Below are positions 9,902 to 18,839 of a stretch of DNA of 62,032 nucleotides, piece by piece. The stretch is taken from assembly GCA_009780515.1 (NCBI GenBank), contig WQZX01000011.1:1-62032 (forward strand), given 5' to 3'. A model generated the notes under the pieces. It was not told where the DNA came from. It was given only the letters and a program-made list of their open reading frames with translations, and searched no databases. Made by a program: the position numbers and the translations under genes. Source of the DNA: Nocardioidaceae bacterium. GTDB taxonomy: Bacteria; Actinomycetota; Actinomycetes; Propionibacteriales; Nocardioidaceae. The stretch's first letter is position 1. Each line of letters opens with the position of its first letter.

Positions 9902-10323
9902 GGCTGGTCGACACCAATGTCATGCTCGCTGCGGTCAATCGCTCGAGCCCGCAGCATGGTGATGCGAGGCCATGGCTCGAGCGAGCGCTCGGCGGAGGGG
10001 CACCGGTCGGCTTCGCGTGGCTCGCCCTGGTGGGATTCGTACGCATATCGACACGACCGGACATCCTGAACCCGCCGCTCACCGTCGACCAGGCGACCGG
10101 AATCCTCGACGAGTGGCTCGCCAAGAGGTCGGCGCGCATCCTGCAGCCCGGTGAGCGTCACGCGGCGCTCTTCAGTCAGCTGCTCGCACAGGCGGGGACT
10201 GCCGGCAACCTCACCAACGACGCCCACCTGGCCGCCCTCGCGATCGAGCACCGGGCCACCGTGGTCACCTTCGACACCGACTTCGACCGGTTCCCCGGCG
10301 TACGCACCGAGCGGCCGGCCTGA
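9898..10323 (+). CDS. PIN-domain ribonuclease toxin, VapC type
   Basis: 141 residues; PIN fold with MRLVDTNVMLAAVN (first catalytic Asp at 5), an acidic LTNDAHLAALAIEH in the middle-to-late region and TFDTDFDRFPGV near the end, supplying the Asp cluster that binds Mg2+. VapC toxins cleave tRNA or rRNA. It is translationally coupled to the antitoxin gene. All expected acidic residues appear intact, so the toxin is probably active. Confidence 0.9.
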   Translation: MRLVDTNVMLAAVNRSSPQHGDARPWLERALGGGAPVGFAWLALVGFVRISTRPDILNPPLTVDQATGILDEWLAKRSARILQPGERHAALFSQLLAQAGTAGNLTNDAHLAALAIEHRATVVTFDTDFDRFPGVRTERPA

Positions 10324-10366
10324 ATCTCGATTGTCCCGGCCCCACGGCGGCTGGTCGGATGACCCG

Positions 10367-10897
10367 GTGACCGCACTGGCTCTCCCCACCCTCGATCTGT
10401 ACGACGCCTGGGCCGACTGCGTCGCCGACTTCGGTGACGAGCCCATCCCGGGGTCGGGGATCTGGCAGCTGACCGACGGCGTGCTCGAGCCGACCCGGGC
10501 GAGCTGTGCGGCCATGGTGGAGATCGCCCGCCGGGAGTCCGACGTACGACGCGAGCTGCCGGTCGAACGTGTCCACTGCGACCAGTACTGGCTGGTCGAC
10601 GCCTCCGACCCCGTCGAGGTGGTGGGCTTCATCGCGCTGCGCCACCGCCTCACCGACCACCTGCTCGAGGTGGGCGGCCACATCGGCTACTCGGTCCGGC
10701 CCGCGCGACGGCGTGAGGGCCATGCGGGACGAGCACTCGGGCTGGTCCTGGGTCGGGCCGCGGCGATCGGGCTCACGCGGGTGCTGATCACCTGCGACGT
10801 CGACAACGCCGCGTCGTACCGGACGATCGAGTCGCACGGCGGGGTGCTCGAGGACGTCCGGGGCGGCAAGCGCCGCTACTGGATCGGGCTGGAGTGA
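10367..10897 (+). CDS. GNAT-family N-acetyltransferase
   Basis: 176 residues from a GTG at 10367. The C-terminal half contains the GNAT core: a beta strand VGFIALRHRL, then IGYSVRPARRREGHAGRALGLVLGRA (acetyl-CoA pyrophosphate loop, R/Q-x-x-G-x-G/A variant, shown in part), VLITCDVDNAASYRTIESHGG. The substrate is unknown; the ending GGKRRYWIGLE resembles small-molecule or antibiotic acetyltransferases. The gene stands alone, 43 bp after the toxin gene, and converges on the agmatine deiminase gene with a hairpin between them. Confidence 0.85.
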   Translation: MTALALPTLDLYDAWADCVADFGDEPIPGSGIWQLTDGVLEPTRASCAAMVEIARRESDVRRELPVERVHCDQYWLVDASDPVEVVGFIALRHRLTDHLLEVGGHIGYSVRPARRREGHAGRALGLVLGRAAAIGLTRVLITCDVDNAASYRTIESHGGVLEDVRGGKRRYWIGLE

Positions 10898-10940
10898 GCG
10901 CCGGTCCACCTGTCACAGCCGTCACCAGCCCGGAGGTGCA

Positions 10941-10966
10941 GGAATCCCCGGTGAGCCGGGGGTTCC
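10941..10966. terminator. bidirectional hairpin between convergent genes
   Basis: GGAATCCCCGG (10941-10951) pairs with CCGGGGGTTCC (10956-10966) around a TGAG loop, one G-U type mismatch. It sits between the GNAT gene and the agmatine deiminase gene and ends on the stop codon of the latter. Confidence 0.65.
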
Positions 10967-11967
10967 TACGCCCGGCCCCGCGGCTGCTGCTGCGTGATGC
11001 AGTGGATGCCGCCGCCGCGGTCGAACAGCGGGCGGGCGTCGACGGTGACGACCTCGCGACCGGGGTAGGCCTCGCGGAGCACGGCGAGCGCCTCGGCGTC
11101 GTGGGGGTCCTCGAAGGAGCAGGCGACCACACCGTCGTTGACGACGAGGTGGTTGACGTAGGACCAGTCGGTCCAGCCGTCGGCGTCGCGCAGGGTCGCC
11201 GGCGCGGGAAGCGGGACGACCTCGAACCGCTCGGCGAGCAGCTCCCGCAGGGCCGCCGAGACGGCGTGGTCGGGGTGGCTCGGGTCCCGCTGGTCGTGCA
11301 GCAGGACGCGGCCGGGCGCGGTGAAGGTGGCGACGATGTCGACGTGGCCGCGGGTGCCGTACTGCTCGTAGTCGCGGGTCAGGCCGCGGGGCAGCCACAC
11401 GACGTCGGTGGCGCCGATGGTGCGGGCGAGCTCGTCCTCGACCTGCTGCTTGGTCCACGTCTCGTTGCGGCCGGCGCCCAGCTGGACGGTCTCGGTCACG
11501 AGCACCCTGCCCTCGCCGTCGACGTGGATTCCGCCGCCCTCGTTGACCATCGGCGAGCCGATCCGCTCCACACCGGCCCGCTCGCACACCAGCGAGCCCA
11601 CCAGCGAGTCCTTGTCCCAGGCCGCCCAGTCGCACTGCCCCCAGCCGTTGAACACCCAGTCGACGCCGGCGACCGAGCCGTCGTCGAGGTGCACGAACGT
11701 CGGGCCCATGTCACGCATCCACGCGTCGTTCAGCGGCGCCTCGACCAGCTCCACGCCCGACGAGAGCACCCGACGGGCGGCGGCGACCTCGGACGGGTCG
11801 ACGACCACCGTGACCGGCTCGAAGCCGAGCACGGCGTTGGCGACGGCCGCCCACGTCGTACGGGCCTCGTCGGCCTCGGCCGCGGTCTCGCCGAGGGAGT
11901 AGCCGGGCGCCGGGAACGCCATCCAGACGCGGTCCTGCGGCTCCCACTCCGCCGGCATCAGCGGCAT
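10966..11967 (-). CDS. aguA: agmatine deiminase
   Basis: Peptidyl-arginine-deiminase fold enzyme (333 residues) that hydrolyses agmatine to N-carbamoylputrescine and ammonia. Visible: N-terminal MPAEWEPQDRVWMAFP, DAWMRDMGPTFV, NEGGGIHVDGEGRVLVTE, the catalytic-His region TRGHVDIVATF and the nucleophile cysteine in GGGIHCITQQQPRG at the C-terminus. The start at 11967 overlaps the stop of the upstream amidase gene by one base (TGATG); a second Met three residues later is possible. Paired with N-carbamoylputrescine amidase, it makes putrescine from agmatine. Confidence 0.93.
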   Translation of the reverse strand: MPLMPAEWEPQDRVWMAFPAPGYSLGETAAEADEARTTWAAVANAVLGFEPVTVVVDPSEVAAARRVLSSGVELVEAPLNDAWMRDMGPTFVHLDDGSVAGVDWVFNGWGQCDWAAWDKDSLVGSLVCERAGVERIGSPMVNEGGGIHVDGEGRVLVTETVQLGAGRNETWTKQQVEDELARTIGATDVVWLPRGLTRDYEQYGTRGHVDIVATFTAPGRVLLHDQRDPSHPDHAVSAALRELLAERFEVVPLPAPATLRDADGWTDWSYVNHLVVNDGVVACSFEDPHDAEALAVLREAYPGREVVTVDARPLFDRGGGIHCITQQQPRGRA

Positions 11968-12962
11968 CAGACGCCGCCCTCGGAGCCGCTCACAGAGCCA
12001 CCCAGCGGATGATCGACGTCGACCGGCGCGACCAGCGACGCGTAGGTGTCGGGCCGCCGCGTGCGCAGGAACGGGAACGGCGTCAGCCAGTCGCGGCGCT
12101 GCGAGAGGTCGAGGTCGGCGACGAGGACCGCCTCCTCGTCCCTGGGAGCCGAGACCAGCACGCGGCCGTAGGGGTCGGAGACGAAGCTGGAGCCGTAGAA
12201 GGTCAGCGCGCCCTCGTCGCCGACGCGGTTGGGCACGACCATGAAGGTGCCCGCGGTGATGCCGTTGCCGACGATCACCTGCCGCCAGAGCGGGGCGGTG
12301 TCGAAGTCGGGGTGGTCGGGCTCGGAGCCGATCGCGGTCGGGTAGACGATCACCTCGGCGCCGCCGAGCGAGTAGGCGCGCGCGACCTCGGGGAACCACT
12401 CGTCCCAGCAGGTCGGCAGGCCGATCCGCAGCCCGTCGAGGCCCGGCACGGTGTGGACCGGGTACGCCGTCTCGGCGGGGCCGGGTCGGAAGTAGGTGTC
12501 CTCGTAGTAGCCGGCGGTGATCGGGATGTGCAGCTTGTTCGTCTCGCCCACGACCGATCCGTCGGGCGCGACCAGGATCGCGGTGTTCAGGCCGCGCCCG
12601 TCCTCCGCGTCGGTGTCGTCGGGCCGTCGGTAGACCGAGATGTGCACGTGCACGCCGAACTCCGCGGCCGCCTCCGCCGCCAGCGAGTACGACGGCCCGT
12701 CGGCCAGCGACTCCGCCGAGTCGCCCGGGCGGCCGGTGGCGCGCCGGTCGGCCGGGTAGCGCAGCAGCGTGATCTCGGGCAGGAAGACCACCCGCGCGCC
12801 GGCGTCCGCGGCCTGCCCGATCGCGTCGTGGAGCACCCGCCGCATCTCCTCGGCGTCGGGCCGCCAGCGGTGCTGGACGAGGCCGACCCTGACCGTCGGC
12901 CGGTCCGGCGGGTCCACGCGCGCGGGGGAGGGCTGGGGGCCGTCGGCGGTGATCAGCTGCAC
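11967..12962 (-). CDS. aguB: N-carbamoylputrescine amidase (nitrilase family)
   Basis: Nitrilase-superfamily amidase of about 300 core residues with the catalytic triad Glu in VVFLPEITLLRYP, Lys in TNKLHIP and Cys in PTCWDEWFPE. The flanking residues EWFPEVARAYSLGGAEVIVYPTAIG (shown in part) are typical of N-carbamoylputrescine amidases. It converts N-carbamoylputrescine to putrescine, CO2 and ammonia. The GTG at 12962 gives an N-terminal tail of about 25 residues before VRVGLVQHRW; a shorter start is possible. It is followed directly by aguA. The putrescine may feed polyamine pools or be oxidised as nitrogen source. Confidence 0.93.
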   Translation of the reverse strand: MQLITADGPQPSPARVDPPDRPTVRVGLVQHRWRPDAEEMRRVLHDAIGQAADAGARVVFLPEITLLRYPADRRATGRPGDSAESLADGPSYSLAAEAAAEFGVHVHISVYRRPDDTDAEDGRGLNTAILVAPDGSVVGETNKLHIPITAGYYEDTYFRPGPAETAYPVHTVPGLDGLRIGLPTCWDEWFPEVARAYSLGGAEVIVYPTAIGSEPDHPDFDTAPLWRQVIVGNGITAGTFMVVPNRVGDEGALTFYGSSFVSDPYGRVLVSAPRDEEAVLVADLDLSQRRDWLTPFPFLRTRRPDTYASLVAPVDVDHPLGGSVSGSEGGV

Positions 12963-13111
12963 AGGCCCAGTCTCGTACGCCGATGGCGGGCCGGACAACG
13001 CCCCCGCCCGCGCGGAGAGGCCGCGATCGGCGGGTGACGATAGGCTCTCGCCTTGGTGCGCCGGGAAGTCTGGTCGGCAAGGTCCTTGCTGTCGGTCCAA
13101 CCAGGAGCCCC

Positions 13112-14584
13112 ATGAGCGACGCCATCGATTTCGGCCGGCTGATGCTGGTCGTCGCCGTCGTCGGGCTCGGCGCGGTGCTGGCCACCCGCGTCGCCACCCG
13201 CCTCCGGGTCCCCGCGCCGCTGCTGGTCCTGGCGGCCTCGTCGGTCGCGCTGGCGGTCGTGCCGTCGCTGCACACCCCGTCCGAGGCGCTGGTCGAGCGG
13301 CTGGTGACCGTCGCCTTGATGCTCATCCTCTTCGACGGCGGGATGGGGATCGGCTGGCGCCGCTTCCGCGCGGCGGCGGTCCCGATCGGGGTCGTCGGGG
13401 TACTCGGCACGTTCGCGACCGCGGCGGGGGTCGCTGCGGTCGTCCACTACGGCGTCGGGGTCGGCTGGTTCCCCTCGCTGCTGATGGCGACCGCGGTGGC
13501 GCCGACCGATCCCGCCGTCGTCTTCTCCGTGCTCGGGCGCCGCGAGATCTCGGGCCGCAGCGGCACGATCCTGGAGGGCGAGTCGGGGGCCAACGACCCC
13601 GTCGGCATCGCCTTGATGGCCAGCCTGCTCGCCGCCGGCACGATCTCGCTCCACGTGGCCGGCGCCGTCGTCGGCCAGTTCGCCCTCCAGATGTCGGTCG
13701 GCCTCGCCGTCGGCCTGGCCGGGGGCTGGGTCCTGCGATGGTCGATGCGGCACCTCCCGCTGCCCGGCGAGGGCATGTACCCGCTCCGCACCCTGGCCGC
13801 CGTCTTCGCCCTGTACGGCGTCGCCGCCGTGGGCCACGGCTCCGGCTTCCTCGCCGTCTTCGTGGCCGGCATCATGGTCGGCGACGCGCGGGCGCCGTAC
13901 AAGCGCGAGGTGGAGCACTTCCACGCCGGGCTCGCGAGCCTCGCCGAGGTCGTCGTCTTCGTGATGCTGGGACTGACCGTCAAGATCGGCGACCTCGTCC
14001 GGCCCGACGTCTGGGTGCCGGGCCTGGTGGTGGGGGCGGTGCTGGCCTTCGTCGTACGTCCCCTGCTCGTCGGGCCGATGCTGACCGGGTCGGGCCTGAG
14101 CCGTCGCGAGAAGCACTTCGTCGTCTTCGCCGGACTCAAGGGCGCCGTGCCGATCCTGCTCGGCGACCTCCTGCTGGTCTCGGGGGTGCCGGACGCCGAG
14201 CGGCTCTACGGGATCGTGGTCGTCGTGGTGCTGTTCTCGGTGCTGGTGCAGGCGAGCATGGTGCCGTTCCTGGCAGCGTGGCTGCGGATCCCCATGCGCG
14301 AGGTGGAGCCCGAGCCGTGGAGCCTGGGCGTACGGCTGCGCGACGAGCCCCACGGCGTGGTGCGGGTGACCGTCGGGGCGGGAGCGCCTGCCGACGGGCA
14401 CACGGTCGCCGAGCTCGACGACCTGCCCGCGGGATCGTGGGTCAGCTTGGTCGTACGCTCCGGTCAGCTCGTGCCGGTCGGCGGGGACACCTCCCTGCAG
14501 GCAGGCGACGAGGCCCTCGTCCTCAGCGATCCGGAGGACGCCGAGCTGCTGCGCAAGGTGTTCGAGCGGCCAGCGGCCGAGTAG
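13112..14584 (+). CDS. K+/H+ or Na+/H+ antiporter, CPA1 type with C-terminal TrkA-C domain
   Basis: 490 residues, about 12 membrane helices (1-390) with the ion-site phrases ATAVAPTDPAVVFSVLG, LEGESGANDPVGIA and FAGLKGAVPI, matching the NhaP2/CvrA group. The C-terminal 90 residues (GAPADGHTVAEL.. to VLSDPEDAELL) form a TrkA-C (RCK_C) domain that often binds nucleotides or ligands to gate transport. The ATG at 13112 has AGGAG four bases upstream. Likely role: cytoplasmic pH, K+ and volume balance. Divergent from the agmatine genes. Confidence 0.9.
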   Translation: MSDAIDFGRLMLVVAVVGLGAVLATRVATRLRVPAPLLVLAASSVALAVVPSLHTPSEALVERLVTVALMLILFDGGMGIGWRRFRAAAVPIGVVGVLGTFATAAGVAAVVHYGVGVGWFPSLLMATAVAPTDPAVVFSVLGRREISGRSGTILEGESGANDPVGIALMASLLAAGTISLHVAGAVVGQFALQMSVGLAVGLAGGWVLRWSMRHLPLPGEGMYPLRTLAAVFALYGVAAVGHGSGFLAVFVAGIMVGDARAPYKREVEHFHAGLASLAEVVVFVMLGLTVKIGDLVRPDVWVPGLVVGAVLAFVVRPLLVGPMLTGSGLSRREKHFVVFAGLKGAVPILLGDLLLVSGVPDAERLYGIVVVVVLFSVLVQASMVPFLAAWLRIPMREVEPEPWSLGVRLRDEPHGVVRVTVGAGAPADGHTVAELDDLPAGSWVSLVVRSGQLVPVGGDTSLQAGDEALVLSDPEDAELLRKVFERPAAE

Positions 14585-14677
14585 CCACGCCCCGCGCCAT
14601 CGCTGCGAGGCGAGAGCGGCGCCGGTCGCATCTTCGCTAAGGTCGGTGCGACAGCACTCGCGACCGAGGGACGACGC

Positions 14678-15079
14678 ATGGCCACCGAACCGCTCCAGGA
14701 CGAGCCCACCATCGGGCGTCTGATCAAGGACGCGCAGACCGACCTCTCCACCCTGATCCACAAGGAGATCGAGCTCGCGAAGTCCGAGCTCAAGGTCAGC
14801 GTCACCGCCGGCGGCATCGGCGCCGGCCTGATCGCAGCAGCGCTGTTCCTGCTGGTCCTGGCGGTCATCATGCTGTCGGTCTCGATCGCCTACTTCATCA
14901 ACTGGAACGGCCACGGCCTCGCCCTGCACTGGGCGTTCCTGATCGTCTTCGGCTTCTACGTGCTGCTCGCCGTGCTGCTGGTCTTGGTGGCGATCCGTAA
15001 GTTCAAGAAGGTGAAGGCGCCGGAGCGAGCGATCGCGAACGGCAAGGAGATCCCGAAGGCGCTCAAGGGCAAGGCCTGA
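14678..15079 (+). CDS. phage holin family protein (Actinobacterial holin-X / DUF1469 type)
   Basis: 133 residues: N-terminal amphipathic, charged helix (TIGRLIKDAQTDLSTLIHKEIELAKSEL, shown for its heptad character), two membrane helices (about 45-70 and 82-108) and a basic tail. This matches the holin-X family widespread in actinobacterial chromosomes outside prophages. Its function there is unknown; nothing phage-like surrounds it. A TAAGGT -10-like hexamer lies at 14638-14643. It precedes the fructosamine-kinase-like gene by 36 bp. Confidence 0.82.
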   Translation: MATEPLQDEPTIGRLIKDAQTDLSTLIHKEIELAKSELKVSVTAGGIGAGLIAAALFLLVLAVIMLSVSIAYFINWNGHGLALHWAFLIVFGFYVLLAVLLVLVAIRKFKKVKAPERAIANGKEIPKALKGKA

Positions 15080-15115
15080 CGCACGACGGCAGAAGCAGGA
15101 CGGGGGTGGACGCGG

Positions 15116-15976
15116 GTGGCACGACAGCCTGTGGTCGCCCAGCGGGCCGAGCACCTGCTCGGCGCGGCCGTCGTCGCGACGGCTCCTGTCGCCGGCGGTG
15201 ACATCTCCACCGCCGTCAAGCTGCGTCTCTCCAGCGGCCGCTCCGCGCTGCTCAAGACGCTGACCCCCGCACCGCCGCACTTCTTCGAGCGTGAGGCCGA
15301 GGGGCTGCGCTGGCTGGCGGAGGCCGCCGAGGGCGTCGCCACGCCCGAGGTCCTCGCCGTCGCGGACGACTGCCTGATCATCGACTGGGTCGAGACGGGA
15401 CGTCCGGGCACCGAGGCCGCCGGCCGCTTCGGCCGCGCGCTCGCCCGCACCCACGCCGTCGGCGCCGACTCCTTCGGGGCCGCCGCCGACGGCTACATCG
15501 GCCGCCTCCCGCTCACCAACCGCCCGCTGCCGACGTGGGCGGAGTTCTGGGCCGAGCGGCGGATCGCGCCGTACCTCAAGGTCGCCCGCGACAAGGGCCT
15601 GATCTCGCCCGAGGACGCCGACGCCGTCGACCGCGCGGTCGCCCGCACCGCCGCGGTGGTGCCCGAGGAATCGCCCGCCCGCCTGCACGGCGACCTCTGG
15701 AACGGCAACGTGCTCTGGACCAACGACGAGCGCGTCGTGGTCATCGACCCGGCGGCGTACGCCGGACACCGCGAGGTCGACCTCGCCATGCTGGCCCTCT
15801 TCGGGCTCCCGCAGCTGCCCCATGTGCTGGCGGCGTACCAAGAGGTCGCCCCGCTCGCCGACGGCTGGGAGGACCGCGTCGCCTTCCACCAGCTCTTCCC
15901 GCTGCTCGTCCACGCCTGCCTGTTCGGTGGACAGTACGGCGCACGTGCGGCTCGGCTGGCCGCCCGCTACCTCTGA
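15116..15976 (+). CDS. fructosamine kinase family protein
   Basis: 286 residues of the fructosamine/ketosamine-3-kinase fold, related to aminoglycoside phosphotransferases. The catalytic loop is LHGDLWNGNVLW and the metal-binding IDPAAYAGHREVDLAML follows; LKTLTPAPPHFFEREAEGLRWL contains the ATP-binding Lys and Glu. Family members phosphorylate sugar-protein adducts for deglycation, though many bacterial ones have unproven substrates. The GTG at 15116 is the likely start. A palindromic repeat element begins 7 bp after the stop. Confidence 0.88.
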   Translation: MARQPVVAQRAEHLLGAAVVATAPVAGGDISTAVKLRLSSGRSALLKTLTPAPPHFFEREAEGLRWLAEAAEGVATPEVLAVADDCLIIDWVETGRPGTEAAGRFGRALARTHAVGADSFGAAADGYIGRLPLTNRPLPTWAEFWAERRIAPYLKVARDKGLISPEDADAVDRAVARTAAVVPEESPARLHGDLWNGNVLWTNDERVVVIDPAAYAGHREVDLAMLALFGLPQLPHVLAAYQEVAPLADGWEDRVAFHQLFPLLVHACLFGGQYGARAARLAARYL

Positions 15977-15982
15977 CGGCAC

Positions 15983-16079
15983 CGGTATTTCACTGGGTTC
16001 CCAGTGAAATACCGACTCTTGTGGGGAAATTTCCCTCCATAGCCCGGTAATTCACTGGGAACCCAGTGAATTACCGGGC
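15983..16079. repeat. bipartite double-palindrome element, copy A
   Basis: Two perfect palindromes flank a conserved core. Left: 15-bp arms 15983-15997 and 16000-16014 around TT. Right: 18-bp arms 16042-16059 and 16062-16079 around AA. Both contain the block TTCACTGGG-NN-CCCAGTGAA. The core GAAATTTCCCTCCA is at 16026-16039. Centre-to-centre distance is 62 bp, identical to copy B. Lies between the fructosamine kinase gene and the MprA-like gene. Confidence 0.9.
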
Positions 16080-16111
16080 GACGCTCTCAGCGCGCACTCA
16101 GCACCATCGGC

Positions 16112-16117
16112 CAGAAT
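16112..16117 (+). promoter_or_regulatory. candidate -10 hexamer of a leaderless promoter
   Basis: CAGAAT lies 6 nt before the GTG of the response regulator gene, the spacing expected for a leaderless transcript. No Shine-Dalgarno sequence is apparent. The match to TANNNT is incomplete at the first base. Confidence 0.4.
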
Positions 16118-16123
16118 GGGACC

Positions 16124-16834
16124 GTGCCGTCCACATCTCCCGCCGCCCGGATCCTCGTCGTCGACGACGACCGGGCCGTGCGCGAGTCGCTGCGCCGGTC
16201 CCTGGAGTTCAACGGGTACGACGTCCACCTGGCCGGCGACGGGGCGGAGGCGCTGGCGGGGATCGGCAGCATCGCGCCGGACGTCGTGGTGATGGACGTG
16301 ATGATGCCGCGGCTGGACGGCCTGGACACGACCCGTGCGCTGCGGGCGGCCGGCAACGACGTACCGATCCTCGTGCTGACCGCGCGCGACGCCATCGGCG
16401 AGCGGGTGGAGGGCCTGGACGCGGGGGCCGACGACTACCTGACCAAGCCGTTCGCGCTGCAGGAGCTGCTCGCGCGGCTGCGGGCGCTGCTGCGCCGGGC
16501 GACCCCGGTCCCGGGCGAGGACGACGAGGAGGAGGTCCTCTCCTTCTCCGACCTGACCATGAACGTCACGACCCGTGAGGTCACCCGCAGAGACCGGCCG
16601 ATCGAGCTGACCCGCACCGAGTTCACCCTGCTCGAGATGTTCCTGCGGCGGCCTCGGCGGGTGCTCGACCGCAGCTTCATCCTCGAGGAGGTCTGGGGCT
16701 ACGACTTCCCCACCACCGCCAACTCCCTGGAGGTGTACGTCGGCTACCTGCGCCGCAAGACCGAGGCCGAGGGCGAGTCGCGGCTGATCCACACCGTGCG
16801 CGGGATCGGCTACGTCCTGAAGTCGTCTGAGTAG
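16124..16834 (+). CDS. OmpR-family response regulator, MprA-like
   Basis: 236 residues: receiver domain with DDD near the start, phospho-Asp in [12 protein letters not shown], Thr in LVLTARD and Lys in [15 protein letters not shown]-terminal winged helix with [25 protein letters not shown] and [28 protein letters not shown] (shown in part). The order regulator, then HAMP sensor kinase with an HELRTPL box matches mycobacterial MprAB, an envelope-stress system. The GTG start is probably leaderless. The kinase gene starts 3 bp after the stop. Confidence 0.92.
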   Translation: MPSTSPAARILVVDDDRAVRESLRRSLEFNGYDVHLAGDGAEALAGIGSIAPDVVVMDVMMPRLDGLDTTRALRAAGNDVPILVLTARDAIGERVEGLDAGADDYLTKPFALQELLARLRALLRRATPVPGEDDEEEVLSFSDLTMNVTTREVTRRDRPIELTRTEFTLLEMFLRRPRRVLDRSFILEEVWGYDFPTTANSLEVYVGYLRRKTEAEGESRLIHTVRGIGYVLKSSE

Positions 16835-16837
16835 CCG

Positions 16838-18247
16838 ATGGGCACCCCCTGGCCCATGGCGCTCGGCCACGGCTCGGACGGGCGGTGGCACTACCGCCGG
16901 TCGCTCGCCAGCCGCGTCATCGTGCTCACCACGATGGCGGTCGGCCTCGCCGTCGCGCTGGTGGCGGCCGGCGCCTACCTGACCGCCCGGGTCCAGATGC
17001 AGAACGACCTGGACCGCTCGCTCATCCAGCGCGCCCAGTACGCCGCCAACCTCGACCAGCTCCTCGGCACGCAGTCGGGCCTGTCCCCGTGGCAGGTCGG
17101 CGCGGCCGACGTACGGATCGCGTTCCTGCTGTCCGACGGCAGCGAGATCGTGGTCGACAACGGGCCGACCATCCCGATCGGCGGCGCCGACCTCGCGGTC
17201 GCCCAGGGCAAGCGCCGCCAGGCGCTGAGCACGGTGCTGATCGCCGACCAGCGCTACCGCATGGTGACGGTGCCCACGAGCGAGCGCGACGGCATGGCGG
17301 TGATCCTGGCCGAGCCGCTGGCGACCCAGGACCACGTCCTGTCGCGGCTGGGCTGGGTGAGCCTCGCCTTCGGCCTCGTGGGGGTGCTCGGCGCGGCGTT
17401 CGCGGGATGGCTGGTCGCGACCAACGGCCTGAGACCGGTGCGCCGGCTCACCTCCGCCGTCGAGCGTGTCGCCCGCACCGAGGACTTCACCCCGCTGCAG
17501 GTGGAGGGCGACGACGAGGTCGCGCGGCTGTCGACCGCGTTCAACCACATGCTCACCGCGCTCGACGCGTCGCGGGTGCGACAACGCCAGCTCGTGGCCG
17601 ATGCCGGTCACGAGCTCCGCACACCGCTGACCGCTCTGCGCACGAACATCGACCTGCTCACGATGGTCGCCGCCGACCCCTCCGCCCTGCCGGTCGATGC
17701 GCGCGACGAGCTGCTCGACGACGTACGCGCCCAGATCGAGGAGCTCACGACCCTCATCGGGGACCTCACCGAGCTGGCCCGCGAGGAGCCCGTGCAGGCG
17801 CAGGTCGAGCCGCTCGACCTCGCCGACGTGATCGACCACGCCGTCCAGCGAGTACGCCGACGCGCGCCCAGCCTGACCTTCGAGCTGTTCACCCGGACGT
17901 GGTGGGTCGAGGGCGAGGCGGCAGAGTTGGAGCGCGCAGTGACCAATCTTCTCGACAACGCCGCGAAGTGGAGCCCCGAAGGAGGCAAGGTGACCGTCCG
18001 ACTCAGCGATGGTGTTCTCACCGTCGACGACCAAGGTCCTGGGATCGCCGAGGAGGACCGTGGCCGGGTGTTCGACCGGTTCTGGCGCTCGGCCGACGCC
18101 CGCACGATGCCCGGCTCGGGCCTCGGGCTTTCGATCGTCCGCCAGGTCGCCGAGCGGCACGGCGGATCGGTGATGGCGACCGCCAACTCGACCGGCGGCG
18201 CCCGCCTGGTCCTCCGCCTCCCCGGACGGGAGCTCGTCGATGCGTGA
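16838..18247 (+). CDS. HAMP-domain sensor histidine kinase, MprB-like
   Basis: 469 residues with two membrane helices (about 28-50 and 167-190) around an extracytoplasmic sensor of about 115 residues, then HAMP (190-245), HisKA with DAGHELRTPLTALRTNIDLL and HATPase_c with NLLDNAAKWSPEGG, VDDQGPGIAEEDRGRVFDRF and GSGLGLSIV. It should phosphorylate the preceding regulator. Its stop overlaps the next start (18240), tying the lipoprotein gene to this system. The signal is unknown. Confidence 0.93.
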   Translation: MGTPWPMALGHGSDGRWHYRRSLASRVIVLTTMAVGLAVALVAAGAYLTARVQMQNDLDRSLIQRAQYAANLDQLLGTQSGLSPWQVGAADVRIAFLLSDGSEIVVDNGPTIPIGGADLAVAQGKRRQALSTVLIADQRYRMVTVPTSERDGMAVILAEPLATQDHVLSRLGWVSLAFGLVGVLGAAFAGWLVATNGLRPVRRLTSAVERVARTEDFTPLQVEGDDEVARLSTAFNHMLTALDASRVRQRQLVADAGHELRTPLTALRTNIDLLTMVAADPSALPVDARDELLDDVRAQIEELTTLIGDLTELAREEPVQAQVEPLDLADVIDHAVQRVRRRAPSLTFELFTRTWWVEGEAAELERAVTNLLDNAAKWSPEGGKVTVRLSDGVLTVDDQGPGIAEEDRGRVFDRFWRSADARTMPGSGLGLSIVRQVAERHGGSVMATANSTGGARLVLRLPGRELVDA

Positions 18248-18839
18248 CCTCCCCCCCTCTCCCCGACACCTACGACGCTGGGCGGCGGCCGCTGCCGTCG
18301 TACCTCTCGGTCTGACGCTGGCCGCCTGCGGTGGCGGCAGCACGGACGCGAGCTCGGCGATGCCGTCGGACAAGCCGGCGCTGTGGAACCCCTGCGACGC
18401 GCTCAGCCCGGCGCTGATCGAGCAGGAGCTCGGCCCGCGCACCCGCGAGCTCGACGGCACCCCGACCGCCCCCGACTGCCGCTTCGTCCCGCTGGACAAG
18501 AAGGCGGGCGACCCGGTCGTGAGCGCCAACTACCAGCTCACGCCCGGCAACCTGGGGCAGTACTGGAAGGCGATGGGTCAGCAGAAGACCGCCGACGTCA
18601 CCCGGCCGAAGATCGCGCTGGCCGACGACGCGCGGGTGGTGACCTCGGTCAAGGGCCACCAGCTCGCCGTCACCGGCTTCGTGCAGAACGGCGACCTCTA
18701 CCAGGTCATCAACATCGTCGACCCCGCGCCGTACGACAAGGCGCGCACCGAGAAGGGCATCGAGGCGCTGCTGACCGCACTGTCCAAGCACGCCGACGAG
18801 ACGAACGCCGGAGCCTCCGCGAGCGCCAGCCCGAGCTAG
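18240..18839 (+). CDS. DUF3558-like lipoprotein
   Basis: 199 residues with a lipoprotein signal: basic start, hydrophobic helix, lipobox LAAC with the modified Cys near residue 30. The mature part begins with a low-complexity Ser/Thr/Ala linker and then LWNPCDALSPALIEQEL, the NPCDxL phrase typical of DUF3558 lipoproteins, plus a second Cys in APDCRFVPLD. It ends with an Ala/Ser-rich tail. Coupled to the MprB-like kinase gene by an 8-nt overlap, so it may act in envelope sensing or be a co-expressed output. Its stop overlaps the pabB stop by 4 nt (convergent). Confidence 0.82.
   Translation: MRDLPPSPRHLRRWAAAAAVVPLGLTLAACGGGSTDASSAMPSDKPALWNPCDALSPALIEQELGPRTRELDGTPTAPDCRFVPLDKKAGDPVVSANYQLTPGNLGQYWKAMGQQKTADVTRPKIALADDARVVTSVKGHQLAVTGFVQNGDLYQVINIVDPAPYDKARTEKGIEALLTALSKHADETNAGASASASPS

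Noticed and set aside
14678..15079. Prophage remnant suggested by the holin-like gene
   Set aside because: Holin-X proteins are common outside phages, and no lysin, capsid, integrase or attachment site is nearby.
12953..15982. A 1009-codon open frame on the minus strand opposite the antiporter, holin-like and fructosamine kinase genes
   Set aside because: Composition is Arg/Asp/Glu/His-rich without domains, as expected for the antisense of high-GC genes; the plus-strand genes have clear motifs.
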